41,291 bases of DNA from Prochlorococcus sp. AG-418-M08 (GCA_003213955.1 QCMG01000013.1:1-41291), one strand, 5' to 3'. Shown: positions 1-6,765, counted from the stretch's first letter. Numbers and translations: made by a program. Notes: generated by a model not told the origin, from the sequence alone.

Positions 1-22
1 TTTTATTAGCATGATGTTATAA
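1..22 (+). CDS. End of the gene starting at 40858, if circular
   Basis: If the right end is joined to base 1, the reading frame open at 41291 continues as Asp-Phe-Ile-Ser-Met-Met-Leu and stops at TAA 20-22, giving a protein of about 151 residues. A stop so soon could occur by chance in AT-rich DNA, so this supports circularity without proving it. Confidence 0.55.
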
Positions 23-51
23 TTCTAATGTATATCTATTAACCTTCTAAA

Positions 52-333
52 ATGAAACTTATTCCGATGGGTTCAAATATGAACCTTACAGTAATTAATT
101 CTGATACAGAATTATTCTTCTCTTATAAAACTTGTGTAGCTGGTAAAATTAAAGGCCAATACTATAGAACTAATAGATGGTATAGCCAAACAACAACAAG
201 ACATATAAATAAATATTTAGGAAAATTAAAATATATAGAAGTTGAACCTAGTTTTTTTGAATCAATAACAGATAATAATTATATAGATGTTACACCAGTT
301 AAAAAAGAACCTTTAGCAATAATAGGAAATTAA
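52..333 (+). CDS. Small phage protein of unknown function (FSYKT / TTTRHI motifs)
   Basis: A 93-residue protein with the pattern FFSYKTCVAG (about residues 22-31) followed by a Trp/Ser/Thr segment ending TTTRHINKYL. I recognise this as a small protein family common in phages of aquatic bacteria (I believe DUF8033, from memory), with no known function. Hydrophobic strands near the N-terminus suggest a compact beta-rich fold. The start follows an AACCTTC stretch rather than a purine-rich ribosome site, as also happens before the gene at 39988. It is followed one base later by the gene at 335, so they are probably co-transcribed. Confidence 0.7.
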   Translation: MKLIPMGSNMNLTVINSDTELFFSYKTCVAGKIKGQYYRTNRWYSQTTTRHINKYLGKLKYIEVEPSFFESITDNNYIDVTPVKKEPLAIIGN

Positions 334-334
334 C

Positions 335-502
335 ATGAAATTTAGCGAAAAATATTACAAGGACTTAAATTTAAGTCCTTATCAACATTATATAAATAAT
401 GTTTGGTTTATTAATACACTTGATAAACTCAAAGATACTGGAAAATTATTTATTCCAGATTTAAACAAAACATTTAATAAATTTGGGGATGAGATAAAAT
501 GA
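335..502 (+). CDS. Small conserved phage protein (DLNKTF motif)
   Basis: A 55-residue protein beginning MKFSEKYYKDLNLSPYQ and carrying a C-terminal PDLNKTFNKF segment. Small phage proteins with a DLNKTF motif are familiar to me, but the function is unknown. It starts one base after the upstream stop and ends in an ATGA overlap with the next gene, which supports translational coupling. A perfect 22-bp palindrome lies inside it at 359-380. Confidence 0.7.
   Translation: MKFSEKYYKDLNLSPYQHYINNVWFINTLDKLKDTGKLFIPDLNKTFNKFGDEIK
359..380. repeat. Perfect 22-bp palindrome inside a small gene
   Basis: AAGGACTTAAA is followed directly by its reverse complement TTTAAGTCCTT with no spacer. It encodes KDLNLSP of the gene at 335. 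It could bind a dimeric regulator, be a recombination or replication site, or follow from coding. It shares AAGTCC with the repeats around the small terminase gene. Confidence 0.6.
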
Positions 503-717
503 ATTTCAACAATAACCAATTAACAACTATTAAAAAATTAATAGATGATAGAATATATTTTTTAAAAGAAAATATCTTTTATTGTCAGAATGATATAGAT
601 TATTATTCAACTAAAGAAACAGAAAAAGAAGCTAATAAAAAAGCAATAGCAGAAGCAATAAAAGAAAAAAATAATTTATTAGATTTAAAAAATAACATTT
701 TAAAAAATCATGAATAA
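499..717 (+). CDS. Hypothetical coiled-coil protein
   Basis: A 72-residue protein rich in Lys, Glu and Asn. The C-terminal half (about 35-70, with EKEANKKAIAEAIKEKNNLL) shows heptad-like spacing expected of a single long helix or coiled coil. It overlaps the previous stop by ATGA and the following gene by 8 bases, in the tightly packed left-end operon. No homology recognised. Confidence 0.6.
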   Translation: MNFNNNQLTTIKKLIDDRIYFLKENIFYCQNDIDYYSTKETEKEANKKAIAEAIKEKNNLLDLKNNILKNHE

Positions 718-865
718 AAAAATTAAAGTATCAATTAACGATTATTGGGATTATTTTTGGCAACAATTTAATTCAGAATACTATGAATGTAGTCAGGGTT
801 ATGCTGATTATGATGAATGTTATAAAAGAACAAAAATATTAGTTGACTCTCAGATTGAATGTTAA
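710..865 (+). CDS. Hypothetical small protein, aromatic and Cys-containing
   Basis: A 51-residue frame overlapping both neighbours. It is unusually rich in Tyr and Trp (NDYWDYFWQQF, then ECSQGYADYDECYKR) and has three cysteines. Support comes from the overlap pattern and from filling an otherwise empty stretch; no family is recognised. Confidence 0.5.
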   Translation: MNKKIKVSINDYWDYFWQQFNSEYYECSQGYADYDECYKRTKILVDSQIEC

Positions 866-984
866 ATAAAAAAGAGAAAAGAGAATATTTTTTATTATGT
901 GATTTAATTTTAAAAAACATAAAATTAAGTGCTGAAGAAAATAATAGATTTATTTTTTTAAATTTGAAAGAAAAATATAATTAA
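859..984 (+). CDS. Hypothetical 41-residue protein
   Basis: Begins MLNKKEKREYFLLCDLILKN and overlaps the end of the previous gene by 7 bases. Probably helical. It is the last gene before the promoter-like sequence at 992-1022. No family recognised; a chance frame is possible. Confidence 0.4.
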   Translation: MLNKKEKREYFLLCDLILKNIKLSAEENNRFIFLNLKEKYN

Positions 985-991
985 CTGAATG

Positions 992-1022
992 GTTTACAAT
1001 AGTAAACATTTATGTATATAAT
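992..1022 (+). promoter_or_regulatory. Sigma70-like promoter with inverted-repeat operator
   Basis: TTTACA (993-998) and TATAAT (1017-1022) are separated by 18 bases. The -35 box lies inside a perfect inverted repeat, GTTTAC-AATA-GTAAAC (992-1007), a likely repressor site. A similar arrangement precedes the ERF gene at 7607. It would drive the operon starting at 1046. Confidence 0.65.
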
Positions 1023-1045
1023 ATTTGTATATCATATAAATTCTT

Positions 1046-1213
1046 ATGAAACTTTCCAAAAAACAAAAACCCATGAATGGGTTAATTTTTCAATCAATCA
1101 TGGGAGAATATCTTATTGATTGTAATGAATACATGGAGAACATCAACATTCAAAAAGCTGTAGCTATGAATGATGAAGTTATGCTTAGAAAAATTCTTGA
1201 ATGTGAGTATTGA
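1046..1213 (+). CDS. Hypothetical 55-residue protein
   Basis: First gene after the promoter at 992-1022. The sequence starts MKLSKKQKPMNGLIFQSIMG and ends in a helical, Met-rich segment. It overlaps the next gene region (TTG/ATG at 1210/1216). No family recognised. Confidence 0.55.
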   Translation: MKLSKKQKPMNGLIFQSIMGEYLIDCNEYMENINIQKAVAMNDEVMLRKILECEY

Positions 1214-1215
1214 TT

Positions 1216-1395
1216 ATGTTATACGAAACTTACGAAAAAATTTGTAAAAGGCATAAAGTTAAGCCTACTCAAGTTATTGCTGATGGCAATATTGCTGAGA
1301 TTTTAAAAAGAGATCAAAGTAAGCATCTTGAATATCATGAAACACTTTTAGATGAATATTTAAAAGTTTATTATTACAATGGTAAACCATCATGA
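1216..1395 (+). CDS. Hypothetical 59-residue protein
   Basis: Starts MLYETYEKICKRHKVKPTQV. The segment KRHKVKPTQVIADGNIAEIL could be a small helix-turn-helix-like region, but this is weak. ATG at 1216 is preferred over the in-frame TTG at 1210 because it is a standard start just after the upstream stop. It ends with an ATGA overlap with the next gene. Confidence 0.55.
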   Translation: MLYETYEKICKRHKVKPTQVIADGNIAEILKRDQSKHLEYHETLLDEYLKVYYYNGKPS

Positions 1396-1736
1396 ATAAA
1401 ACATTTATAAAGCATAATGATGCTGGTCATGGATGGTTAGAAGTCAGTTATAAAGACGTAACTGACTTAAATATTCAGAATGAAATTTCTGAATATTCAT
1501 ACATAAATACAACTATTGAATCAATTTTCTTGGAAGAAGATTGCGATTTAACTTTATTTTATAATGCTTATAAAGCTAAATATGATAAAGAATTAAAATT
1601 TCAAGTTATTGAAAAATTTGAAATACATCCAATAAGAAATTTACCTAGTTATACAAGTTGGCAATTTAACCTTTATTGGAATCCATTAAAGGGAAAAGAG
1701 TTAAGTGATTATTTAGGGAGAATGAGTAATGGGTAG
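1392..1736 (+). CDS. Conserved phage protein of unknown function (HNDAGHGWLEV)
   Basis: A 114-residue protein opening MNKTFIKHNDAGHGWLEVSY, followed by an acidic EEDCDLTLF segment. Proteins with an N-terminal H-D-A/P-G-H-x-W-L pattern are frequent small hypotheticals in phage and plasmid genomes; the function is not known to me. The usual family length is about 90-110 residues, so this copy looks complete. It is coupled to its neighbours by ATGA at 1392 and an 8-base overlap at 1729. Confidence 0.7.
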   Translation: MNKTFIKHNDAGHGWLEVSYKDVTDLNIQNEISEYSYINTTIESIFLEEDCDLTLFYNAYKAKYDKELKFQVIEKFEIHPIRNLPSYTSWQFNLYWNPLKGKELSDYLGRMSNG

Positions 1737-1884
1737 AAAAATGACTAAATTGGATAACACAAATAAGTTATTCTTACATACACTTGGGAATCAAGTAGGT
1801 AGAGCAAAAATTCAAAGAAATAGAGATATTAAAAAAAATAGATTTATTAACACTATTAAAAGTATTAAAAACAATGGAAACTAA
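1729..1884 (+). CDS. Hypothetical basic protein
   Basis: A 51-residue, strongly basic protein (MGRKMTKLDN start, then a Lys/Arg/Asn-rich C-terminal half). It overlaps the upstream gene by 8 bases and the downstream gene by 11. The charge would suit nucleic acid binding, but no fold is recognisable. Confidence 0.45.
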   Translation: MGRKMTKLDNTNKLFLHTLGNQVGRAKIQRNRDIKKNRFINTIKSIKNNGN

Positions 1885-2068
1885 AAAACAAAAAATAGCA
1901 TTAATAAATACTTTGCTTAAGTATTATGATGCACCAAATAATGAAGTCTCTAACAGACTAATGAGAGATATTGAACACTTCATTATTGGTCTAACTATAG
2001 ATAGTTGGAATAATTGTAATGACATAGCTGAAAGACTTTATTTAAAAGGGAAAAGAAGCTATGAATAA
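1874..2068 (+). CDS. Hypothetical 64-residue protein
   Basis: Starts METKKQKIALINTLLKYYDA and is probably all-helical. It overlaps neighbours on both sides, the downstream gene by 8 bases, typical of the operon. No family recognised. Confidence 0.5.
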   Translation: METKKQKIALINTLLKYYDAPNNEVSNRLMRDIEHFIIGLTIDSWNNCNDIAERLYLKGKRSYE

Positions 2069-2741
2069 ATTAGAATCAACAATACCTTTTGATGGTTTTT
2101 ATGAATCATTTATTAGTGCTGATATAGAACATCAAATAGGTCAACAAATAGAATGGGATTGTGATATATATGACTTAAATGAATCTGAAGAAGAAATTTT
2201 ATATAATAATTATTTAACTGTTAATACATCATATTTTTATAATCAAATTGCTGAACATTATACAGATTTATATATAGATGCACTTAATGAAAGATTAGAA
2301 GGATTTACATTAAATGCTAAATTTAGTCTTTTAACAAGTCCTAGAGAATATAACTTTGAAACAGATAGAATATTTATAGATATTGAAAGAGATCATGCAA
2401 TAGATTTTATAAAATATATAATTAAAAACTACAAAAAAGAATTAGAAAATAAGATTAAAGAAAGATTTACAAGTAGATCAGGTTTTTGGTCACACTATAA
2501 AAATGGATTAGATTTATGGACTAAAGATTATTCAGAATGGGATCATAACCAAATTGGTACTTGTTTTGAATTATTTGATTTTGATGAATTACATTTTTAT
2601 GAATCATTATCTGAAACAATAATATTTAACTTAGGAAATACGTTAGGGAAAGATGGTATAGATTTATTAGATAAGAAACAAAAAGAGATAGATAAAAAAG
2701 AATTAATAAATAAACAACAACTAAAACTAAATTTTAATTAA
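2061..2741 (+). CDS. Conserved phage protein of unknown function (SPREYNFETDRIF)
   Basis: At 226 residues this is the largest left-end gene. It opens with IPFDGFYESFISADIEHQI and contains SPREYNFETDRIF at about 94-106. I recognise this combination as a family of uncharacterised phage and plasmid proteins, often encoded near antirestriction or early genes; no biochemical role is known to me. The overall composition is acidic and the C-terminus (about 200-226) is Lys/Gln-rich and probably helical. The start is preceded by a purine-rich GGGAAAAGAAG stretch. Confidence 0.7.
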   Translation: MNKLESTIPFDGFYESFISADIEHQIGQQIEWDCDIYDLNESEEEILYNNYLTVNTSYFYNQIAEHYTDLYIDALNERLEGFTLNAKFSLLTSPREYNFETDRIFIDIERDHAIDFIKYIIKNYKKELENKIKERFTSRSGFWSHYKNGLDLWTKDYSEWDHNQIGTCFELFDFDELHFYESLSETIIFNLGNTLGKDGIDLLDKKQKEIDKKELINKQQLKLNFN

Positions 2742-2743
2742 TT

Positions 2744-2857
2744 ATGAAACATAAAAAAACCTATGAATCAGTTAACAAAAAAACTGGTAATAGAGAAATT
2801 AAATTTTTTTGTGATATTACAAAAACTTGGCAAACATTAGAAATTAAAAAATTATGA
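2744..2857 (+). CDS. Hypothetical 37-residue protein
   Basis: Starts 2 bases after the upstream stop and ends in an ATGA overlap with the gene at 2854. The segment KTGNREIKFFCDITKTWQ suggests a small beta hairpin. Gene spacing is the main evidence. Confidence 0.45.
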   Translation: MKHKKTYESVNKKTGNREIKFFCDITKTWQTLEIKKL

Positions 2858-2958
2858 AAATTAAAAATGATGAGCAAGCATATCTTCATGCTGTAGTTCT
2901 TTCTATAACTGCACCAACTGAAGAAGAAAAAGAAATTATGGAGAAGAATAATGCTTGA
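2854..2958 (+). CDS. Hypothetical 34-residue protein
   Basis: MKIKNDEQAYLHAVVLSITA, then an acidic tail. ATGA overlap upstream and an 8-base overlap with the next gene support translation within the operon. No family recognised. Confidence 0.45.
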   Translation: MKIKNDEQAYLHAVVLSITAPTEEEKEIMEKNNA

Positions 2959-3286
2959 TAAAGATAACTGGGAAGAAAATAAAGTTGAAGCTAAAGAGTT
3001 AGCTCAAGAATTTATTTATGATGAAAAAAGAAAAAGTGAGTGTATTAAATATTTCATAGGTCATTTTAAAATTAGTCAGGCTACTGCTTATAGATGGTAT
3101 GACAAGATTTATAATGAACTATCTATACCTAGTATTGATAAAGCTAATAAGTTAGCTGAATATAAAGCTCAAGTAGAGCAACAAATAGAAACATCAATGA
3201 AAGATATAGAAAAATTACCAATAGGAGAAAAGATAGAATTATTTTCAAAAATAACAAAACTTAAAAAAGAACTTAGAAAGTTATGA
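2951..3286 (+). CDS. Putative helix-turn-helix protein
   Basis: A 111-residue protein. Residues about 30-52 (SECIKYFIGHFKISQATAYR, then WYDKI) fit a homeodomain-like helix-turn-helix in which ISQATAYRWYDKI would be the recognition helix. The remainder (about 60-111) is a long charged helix, likely for dimerisation. It may be a small DNA-binding regulator; terminase small subunits can look similar, but a better candidate for that role is at 39239. It is the last gene of this run, followed by the gene-free stretch at 3287-3436. Confidence 0.55.
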   Translation: MLDKDNWEENKVEAKELAQEFIYDEKRKSECIKYFIGHFKISQATAYRWYDKIYNELSIPSIDKANKLAEYKAQVEQQIETSMKDIEKLPIGEKIELFSKITKLKKELRKL

Positions 3287-3436
3287 GAAATTCCCATGAG
3301 AATCACTAATTAATTAGCTGGCATTACTAGCGTCTTGAAAAGTATAGTTTTTAATTTCTTTGAGATTAAAAATGGTAGACCTCAAAGTATGTAAGTCCAG
3401 TACTTTCCAAATACGAAAATTCGGTAACGAAAAATT
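3287..3436 (+). other. Gene-free stretch with potential RNA structure
   Basis: In this densely packed region 150 bases have no convincing frame. A hairpin TTTTTAAT (3348-3355) / ATTAAAAA (3365-3372) is nested inside a weaker pairing of GAAAAGTA (3337-3344) with TACTTTCC (3401-3408). It may be a leader or processing site for the acidic genes that follow. No -35/-10 pair stands out. Confidence 0.4.
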
Positions 3437-3670
3437 ATGTCTAAGTATTTTAAATTAACTGTATCGTCAATGACAATGCACGATTTATACATCAAAGCAC
3501 CTGATGATATAAGTGAAGATGATATTCATTCAAATTTTAGAAAATTTGATGGTGGTATGTTCACTACTGATGATGATGGAGATTGGGAATATTCCAGTAC
3601 TGAAGAAATAGATGAAGAAGATTTTAAAGAAGAAAGTTGTAAATGTAATTGGGAGGATAGATACCAATGA
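3437..3670 (+). CDS. Acidic small protein, possible DNA mimic or inhibitor
   Basis: A 77-residue protein with about 22 Asp/Glu against 8 Lys/Arg. The N-terminal strand-like part (MSKYFKLTVSSMTMHDLYIK) is followed by acidic runs around TTDDDGDWEY and EEIDEEDFKEE, and by a Cys pair in CKC. First of three consecutive acidic genes. Many phage counter-defence proteins (for example Ocr) are acidic DNA mimics, but the composition alone does not establish that role. Confidence 0.6.
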   Translation: MSKYFKLTVSSMTMHDLYIKAPDDISEDDIHSNFRKFDGGMFTTDDDGDWEYSSTEEIDEEDFKEESCKCNWEDRYQ

Positions 3671-3849
3671 CTAAAAAATATCATGTACTTATGTCTGAGA
3701 TACATTCAGTTTGGTACTTAGTTGAAGCTAAAAATGAAAAAGAAGCTATCAATAAAGTTTCTTGTGGAGATTACATTGAAGCTGAAGATGAAGGTTGCGA
3801 AATGGGTGGTCAAGATTTTTGTGAAATAGAGGAGTATGAAGATGATTAA
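3667..3849 (+). CDS. Acidic small protein with DpnD/PcfM-like pattern
   Basis: A 60-residue protein, about 17 acidic to 5 Lys. The pattern KKYHVLMSEI...WYLVEAKNEKEAINKV resembles small beta-alpha proteins of the DpnD/PcfM type, in which a strand ending in VEA is followed by a helix starting NEKEA. The C-terminal third is acidic with three cysteines. It has a good ribosome site (GGGAGG about 10 bases upstream) and ATGA overlap with the previous gene. Function unknown. Confidence 0.6.
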   Translation: MTKKYHVLMSEIHSVWYLVEAKNEKEAINKVSCGDYIEAEDEGCEMGGQDFCEIEEYEDD

Positions 3850-4150
3850 TAACCCATTACCAGATCAAGTTATGCAAGAAAATGATGAATATTATTTATC
3901 TGAACAATTTTATGAACATTGTAGAGATAAAGCTATAGAAATAGCTGTAAAATCTAATTTATTACCAGAATTGATTGATGATTTTATAGAATATTTTACT
4001 GATATTTGTTCTGAATCAGATGAAGGTTTTAGTTTGATAAATGATAAAAGTTTAATTGATGATTGGTGGGAAGAAAATTCAGATATGTATGAAAATCCAT
4101 CACCTTATGAAGATTATGAACCTACAGATTATGAAATAATGACTAATTAA
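3842..4150 (+). CDS. Strongly acidic protein, possible DNA mimic
   Basis: About 102 residues with roughly 28 Asp/Glu and about 4-5 Lys/Arg, net charge near -23. Mostly helical pattern with aromatic residues spaced among acidic ones (DDWWEEN, YEDYEPTDYE). ATG 3842 is preferred over ATG 3836 because GGAG at 3831-3834 is then at normal spacing (7 bases). It closes the rightward unit next to the opposing RHH gene at 4151. A role as an inhibitor of a DNA-binding host protein is an inference from charge and position only. Confidence 0.6.
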   Translation: MINNPLPDQVMQENDEYYLSEQFYEHCRDKAIEIAVKSNLLPELIDDFIEYFTDICSESDEGFSLINDKSLIDDWWEENSDMYENPSPYEDYEPTDYEIMTN

Positions 4151-4294
4151 TTATTTTTTAGTTTTATCTAAAAAATCATGTATAGCTTCTCTAATTAAAA
4201 AACCTATTGAAAGTCCTGCTTTTGATAGGTCTTTTAATTGTTCATATTCATCTTCATCAACAGAAACACTAATTCTTTTTAAATTTTTACTCAT
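4151..4294 (-). CDS. CopG-like ribbon-helix-helix repressor, 47 residues
   Basis: The minus strand encodes a 47-residue protein starting MSKNLKRISVSVDEDEYEQL and continuing with KDLSKAG, then SIGFLIREAIHDFL. This is the classic RHH layout: an N-terminal DNA-contacting strand (RISVSV), helix 1 (DEYEQLKDLSK), a short turn, and helix 2 (IGFLIREAIHDFL). RHH proteins of this size act as dimers and usually repress their own or adjacent promoters. It is transcribed away from the AT-rich control region at 4295-4588, so the TGACA inverted repeat there is a candidate operator. It is shorter than any other RHH protein in the window. Confidence 0.8.
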   Translation of the reverse strand: MSKNLKRISVSVDEDEYEQLKDLSKAGLSIGFLIREAIHDFLDKTKK

Positions 4295-4588
4295 AATTAA
4301 TAATATTTATATATCAATATACTATCAGATTGATGCCAAAACAATTATGAATGGAATTTTTTAAGAAAAAGAAAAGAACCAAAAGAAAAAGAATATAATT
4401 AAATAAATAAATATTATAAAAACTATATATGTATTAATTATATATATATATATATATATATTATATATTATATATTTAATAATAATAATGAATGGGTTTT
4501 TTCATATTTTAATTATACAGCATTAGTAACAACCTCTTGACACATATAATGTCATGCTACAATAATAAATAATAGTTAGTCTGTATGA
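4295..4588. other. AT-rich intergenic control region
   Basis: About 294 bases between the divergent genes at 4151 (minus) and 4589 (plus). It contains an uninterrupted TA-dinucleotide run (4441-4461 and beyond), A-rich tracts, and an ATGAA/TTCAT inverted pair near 4489-4504. The rightward promoter is at 4537-4563. The low melting stability would suit a regulatory or replication-initiation region, but I see no iterated protein-binding sites beyond the promoter palindrome. Confidence 0.6.
4537..4563 (+). promoter_or_regulatory. Promoter with TGACA...TGTCA operator
   Basis: Consensus -35 TTGACA (4537-4542), 15-base spacer, and an extended -10 TGC-TACAAT (4555-4563). An inverted repeat TGACA (4538-4542) / TGTCA (4550-4554) with 7 bases between covers the -35 box and spacer, a position that would block polymerase. 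Likely drives the recombination operon from 4589. Confidence 0.65.
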
Positions 4589-5116
4589 ATGGCAAAAACT
4601 AAAATTACAATGTTCTTAGATCCAGAGCTAATTGAATGGCTTGATCTGAACAGAGATGAAGAAACTTCTAGGTCTGCCTATCTTAGGATCTTGATTAGAA
4701 AAGATATGAAAAGTAAATCCAGAAGAAAAACTGCACCTGTAGCAACTACAAATGATAAGTTTAGTTCTCCTGTGATAACAGCAGATTTAATTCCTGATGA
4801 TTTAAAGGATTATGCTGATTTGTTAATTGAATGGTGGACTATAAGAAAGCAAAAAGGTGGATCATGCACTACAAGCGTTGCTAACCGCATCTTTAAAACT
4901 CTCAGGTCATTTCCATCACAAGACAGGAAAGAAGCTCTTGAGAAAGCAATTACAAGTGGCTGGAAAGACATCTACCCACTTAAGAAGGGTTACAAACCAG
5001 AAGAACCTAAAAATCATCCAAATCAGAAAGTATTCAAAGCTAGTGAAGTTGTACTTCCACCAACACTTGCTGAATTGAATGAAAATAATGCTAATAAGTT
5101 TATGGAGGACTTCTAA
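4589..5116 (+). CDS. RHH-domain protein with conserved C-terminal domain
   Basis: A 175-residue protein. Residues about 3-42 form an RHH domain (KITMFLDPELIEWLDL, then SRSAYLRILIRKDM). A Lys/Arg/Ser linker (43-60) leads to a C-terminal domain (about 70-150) with YADLLIEWWTIRKQKGGSCT and a helical stretch with SQDRKEALEKAITSGWKDIY. The C-terminal pattern resembles small domains that follow HTH or RHH modules in phage regulators and replication proteins; no specific name can be assigned. First gene of its operon, directly after a repressible promoter, so autoregulation is plausible. The stop overlaps the next ATG. Confidence 0.7.
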   Translation: MAKTKITMFLDPELIEWLDLNRDEETSRSAYLRILIRKDMKSKSRRKTAPVATTNDKFSSPVITADLIPDDLKDYADLLIEWWTIRKQKGGSCTTSVANRIFKTLRSFPSQDRKEALEKAITSGWKDIYPLKKGYKPEEPKNHPNQKVFKASEVVLPPTLAELNENNANKFMEDF

Positions 5117-5349
5117 TGGATAAGAATGAAAGACTTACTTGCACACCATATACAAAGCAAGATTATGAGATGGTGCAATTATTATCTGATTTATCAGGCA
5201 ATACTTTGTCCTCTGTTGTAGGTCAAGCATTACATGAATGGTTAAAAGATAATTTCACTAATGAAATTGAAAGACACCAAAAGGTAGAACACTTACTTAA
5301 TGAAACAGGCATACCAAACCATTTACATGATTTTGGAGGAGATCAATGA
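5116..5349 (+). CDS. Putative RHH-family protein
   Basis: A 77-residue protein. RLTCTPYTKQDYEMVQLLSD followed by TLSSVVGQALHEWL (about 30-43) fits strand, helix 1 and helix 2 of an RHH fold, though the strand is less typical than in the 4151 and 4589 proteins. A strong ribosome site (GGAGG) lies about 8 bases upstream. It shares TAATG with the upstream gene and overlaps the downstream one by ATGA. Possibly an accessory regulator of this operon. Confidence 0.6.
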   Translation: MDKNERLTCTPYTKQDYEMVQLLSDLSGNTLSSVVGQALHEWLKDNFTNEIERHQKVEHLLNETGIPNHLHDFGGDQ

Positions 5350-5540
5350 TTACTAACGGAGCAGGTACTACCGAAAGACAAAATGAATGGACAGTTTTCT
5401 CTGTAATGAATGATTATTTATCAGATGGTAAGTTATCAAGACGTAAAAGAGCATTTATGAAAATCAATTATCTACCTATGGTTAGAAAAGAACTTATAGA
5501 TTTTAATCAAGAATTATATAACTACTTAGGAGAAAAATAA
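5346..5540 (+). CDS. Hypothetical 64-residue protein
   Basis: Begins MITNGAGTTERQNEWTVF and ends in a helical segment. GGAGGAG lies just upstream of the start, and it overlaps both neighbours. No family recognised; position within the recombination operon suggests early expression. Confidence 0.6.
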   Translation: MITNGAGTTERQNEWTVFSVMNDYLSDGKLSRRKRAFMKINYLPMVRKELIDFNQELYNYLGEK

Positions 5541-5794
5541 TGCAAAAACTATTTGATATTTCTGTCATCAAAACTTTGAAAGATGGTATTACAAAAGGTA
5601 GATGGAGTCTTGAAGATTTAGATGAGCCACCCCCAGGTTGGAAAGAAGTAGTAAATAACTGCAAAGGCAACCCTGCTTTCCCTCAAGGTTATAAAGGTGT
5701 CAAATATCAGAATCTTGCTAGGGTTGAAGAACCCAAACCACCAGAGGAGAAAGTAGAACTTACCAATCCCAAAGACCTTCCACCAGATTTCTAA
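5540..5794 (+). CDS. Conserved small phage protein (LEDLDEPPPGW)
   Basis: An 84-residue protein: LFDISVIKTLKDGITKGRWS, then LEDLDEPPPGW at about 24-34 and PQGYKGVKYQNLAR, with a Pro/Glu-rich tail. I recognise this as a recurrent small hypothetical directly preceding RecB/Cas4-like nucleases in related phages. Function unknown; the conserved neighbour suggests a partner of the nuclease. Good AGGAG ribosome site and 1-base overlap with the gene downstream. Confidence 0.65.
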   Translation: MQKLFDISVIKTLKDGITKGRWSLEDLDEPPPGWKEVVNNCKGNPAFPQGYKGVKYQNLARVEEPKPPEEKVELTNPKDLPPDF

Positions 5795-6486
5795 TGAAAA
5801 CTATCGAATTATTGAAACCACTTCCTATCAACAGAGATGAGGAAACACATAAGTATCTCAATTTAGAGACAAACCAATGGTTATCTTATTCAACTACTGA
5901 AGTTTGTAATGAACTTACAGAAGAAGCCAAAGAAAATATTGAAGCCTACAGGTACATCTGGCAGCCGAGAGGAGAAACAGTACATGAATGTTTACAGGAG
6001 AAGATGCTTGGCAGTACAGAAATAGATCCAAAAGACTATGGAGAATGGGTTGAACCATTACTAAGCCATGAACTATTTACACATTTTGAACCAATGGCAG
6101 TTGAACTTATGATGTCAATACCTGATAAGTCAGTTGGAGGACAACTTGATTTACTTGGTTATGACACTAAGACTAAACAAGTTAGATTGATTGATTTAAA
6201 AACTAAAGGTAGTTCCAAATACGACATTAGGAAAAGAGGTAAAGATGGAATGATTCATTTGGAAGATATTGATATGTATTGGAAAGAACCTTATTTAACT
6301 GATAAACAATTAGGTTGTTACGTTGAGATGTTGAGATTAAATTACAACTTAGTACCAGATGTATGTAATACGATCTGGGCTTATGAAGGTAGATGTATCT
6401 TGAATAATGAGCAGCCTACTGAAAGATGTGAAGCTGCATGGCAAGAAGCATGGACTAAATTTGAAGCAAAACAGGAGTTATTTTAA
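5794..6486 (+). CDS. PD-(D/E)XK exonuclease, RecB/Cas4-like
   Basis: A 230-residue nuclease-like protein. Visible motifs in order: an early His (GETVHECLQ, H64), Asp in GGQLDLLG (D119), the D-x-K pair in LIDLKTK (D134, K136), and the Q-x-x-x-Y helix motif in DKQLGCYVEM (Q172, Y176). This is the standard metal-dependent active site of RecB-type and lambda Exo-type nucleases, which degrade DNA ends to expose single strands. With the ERF annealing protein at 7607 it probably forms a two-component recombination system. No iron-sulphur cysteine cluster of the Cas4/AddB type is apparent. Confidence 0.8.
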   Translation: MKTIELLKPLPINRDEETHKYLNLETNQWLSYSTTEVCNELTEEAKENIEAYRYIWQPRGETVHECLQEKMLGSTEIDPKDYGEWVEPLLSHELFTHFEPMAVELMMSIPDKSVGGQLDLLGYDTKTKQVRLIDLKTKGSSKYDIRKRGKDGMIHLEDIDMYWKEPYLTDKQLGCYVEMLRLNYNLVPDVCNTIWAYEGRCILNNEQPTERCEAAWQEAWTKFEAKQELF

Positions 6487-6765
6487 ATGCCACAATTTCC
6501 AAGTGATCCATACGAAGGTCAGGTCTTTTATGATCCTGATGCAAAAACAACTTATGAGTTCTGGATTCCAGCAGAAGATGATTATTTTTGTAAGAAGTTA
6601 GGTATTAAACCCAAATGGGTAGTAAAAAGTTATGAAAGTGAATGTGTTACTGCTTTATTTTCTAAAAATCCCAAGAATAAATACATGGCTTATAACAAGT
6701 TGATAGATCAGTTTGGTTATACCGAAGATCAGATTACAGACCTTATGGAAGAACTTAAGCAATGA
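6487..6765 (+). CDS. Hypothetical 92-residue protein
   Basis: Starts MPQFPSDPYEGQVFYDPDAK immediately after the nuclease stop. The opening, with P-x-x-G-Q-x-F, looks like a small beta-rich motif common to phage proteins of unknown function, followed by an acidic helical C-terminus (YTEDQITDLMEELKQ). Its stop overlaps the next ATG. It may work with the nuclease, but this rests on position alone. Confidence 0.6.
   Translation: MPQFPSDPYEGQVFYDPDAKTTYEFWIPAEDDYFCKKLGIKPKWVVKSYESECVTALFSKNPKNKYMAYNKLIDQFGYTEDQITDLMEELKQ

Noticed and set aside
4351-4398. 15-residue Lys/Arg-rich frame in the control region
   Set aside because: Too short, no ribosome site, and its composition follows from an A-rich tract.
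4441-4475. TA-dinucleotide run as a replication origin
   Set aside because: Low-complexity DNA alone is not evidence; no iterated binding sites or initiator gene were found nearby.
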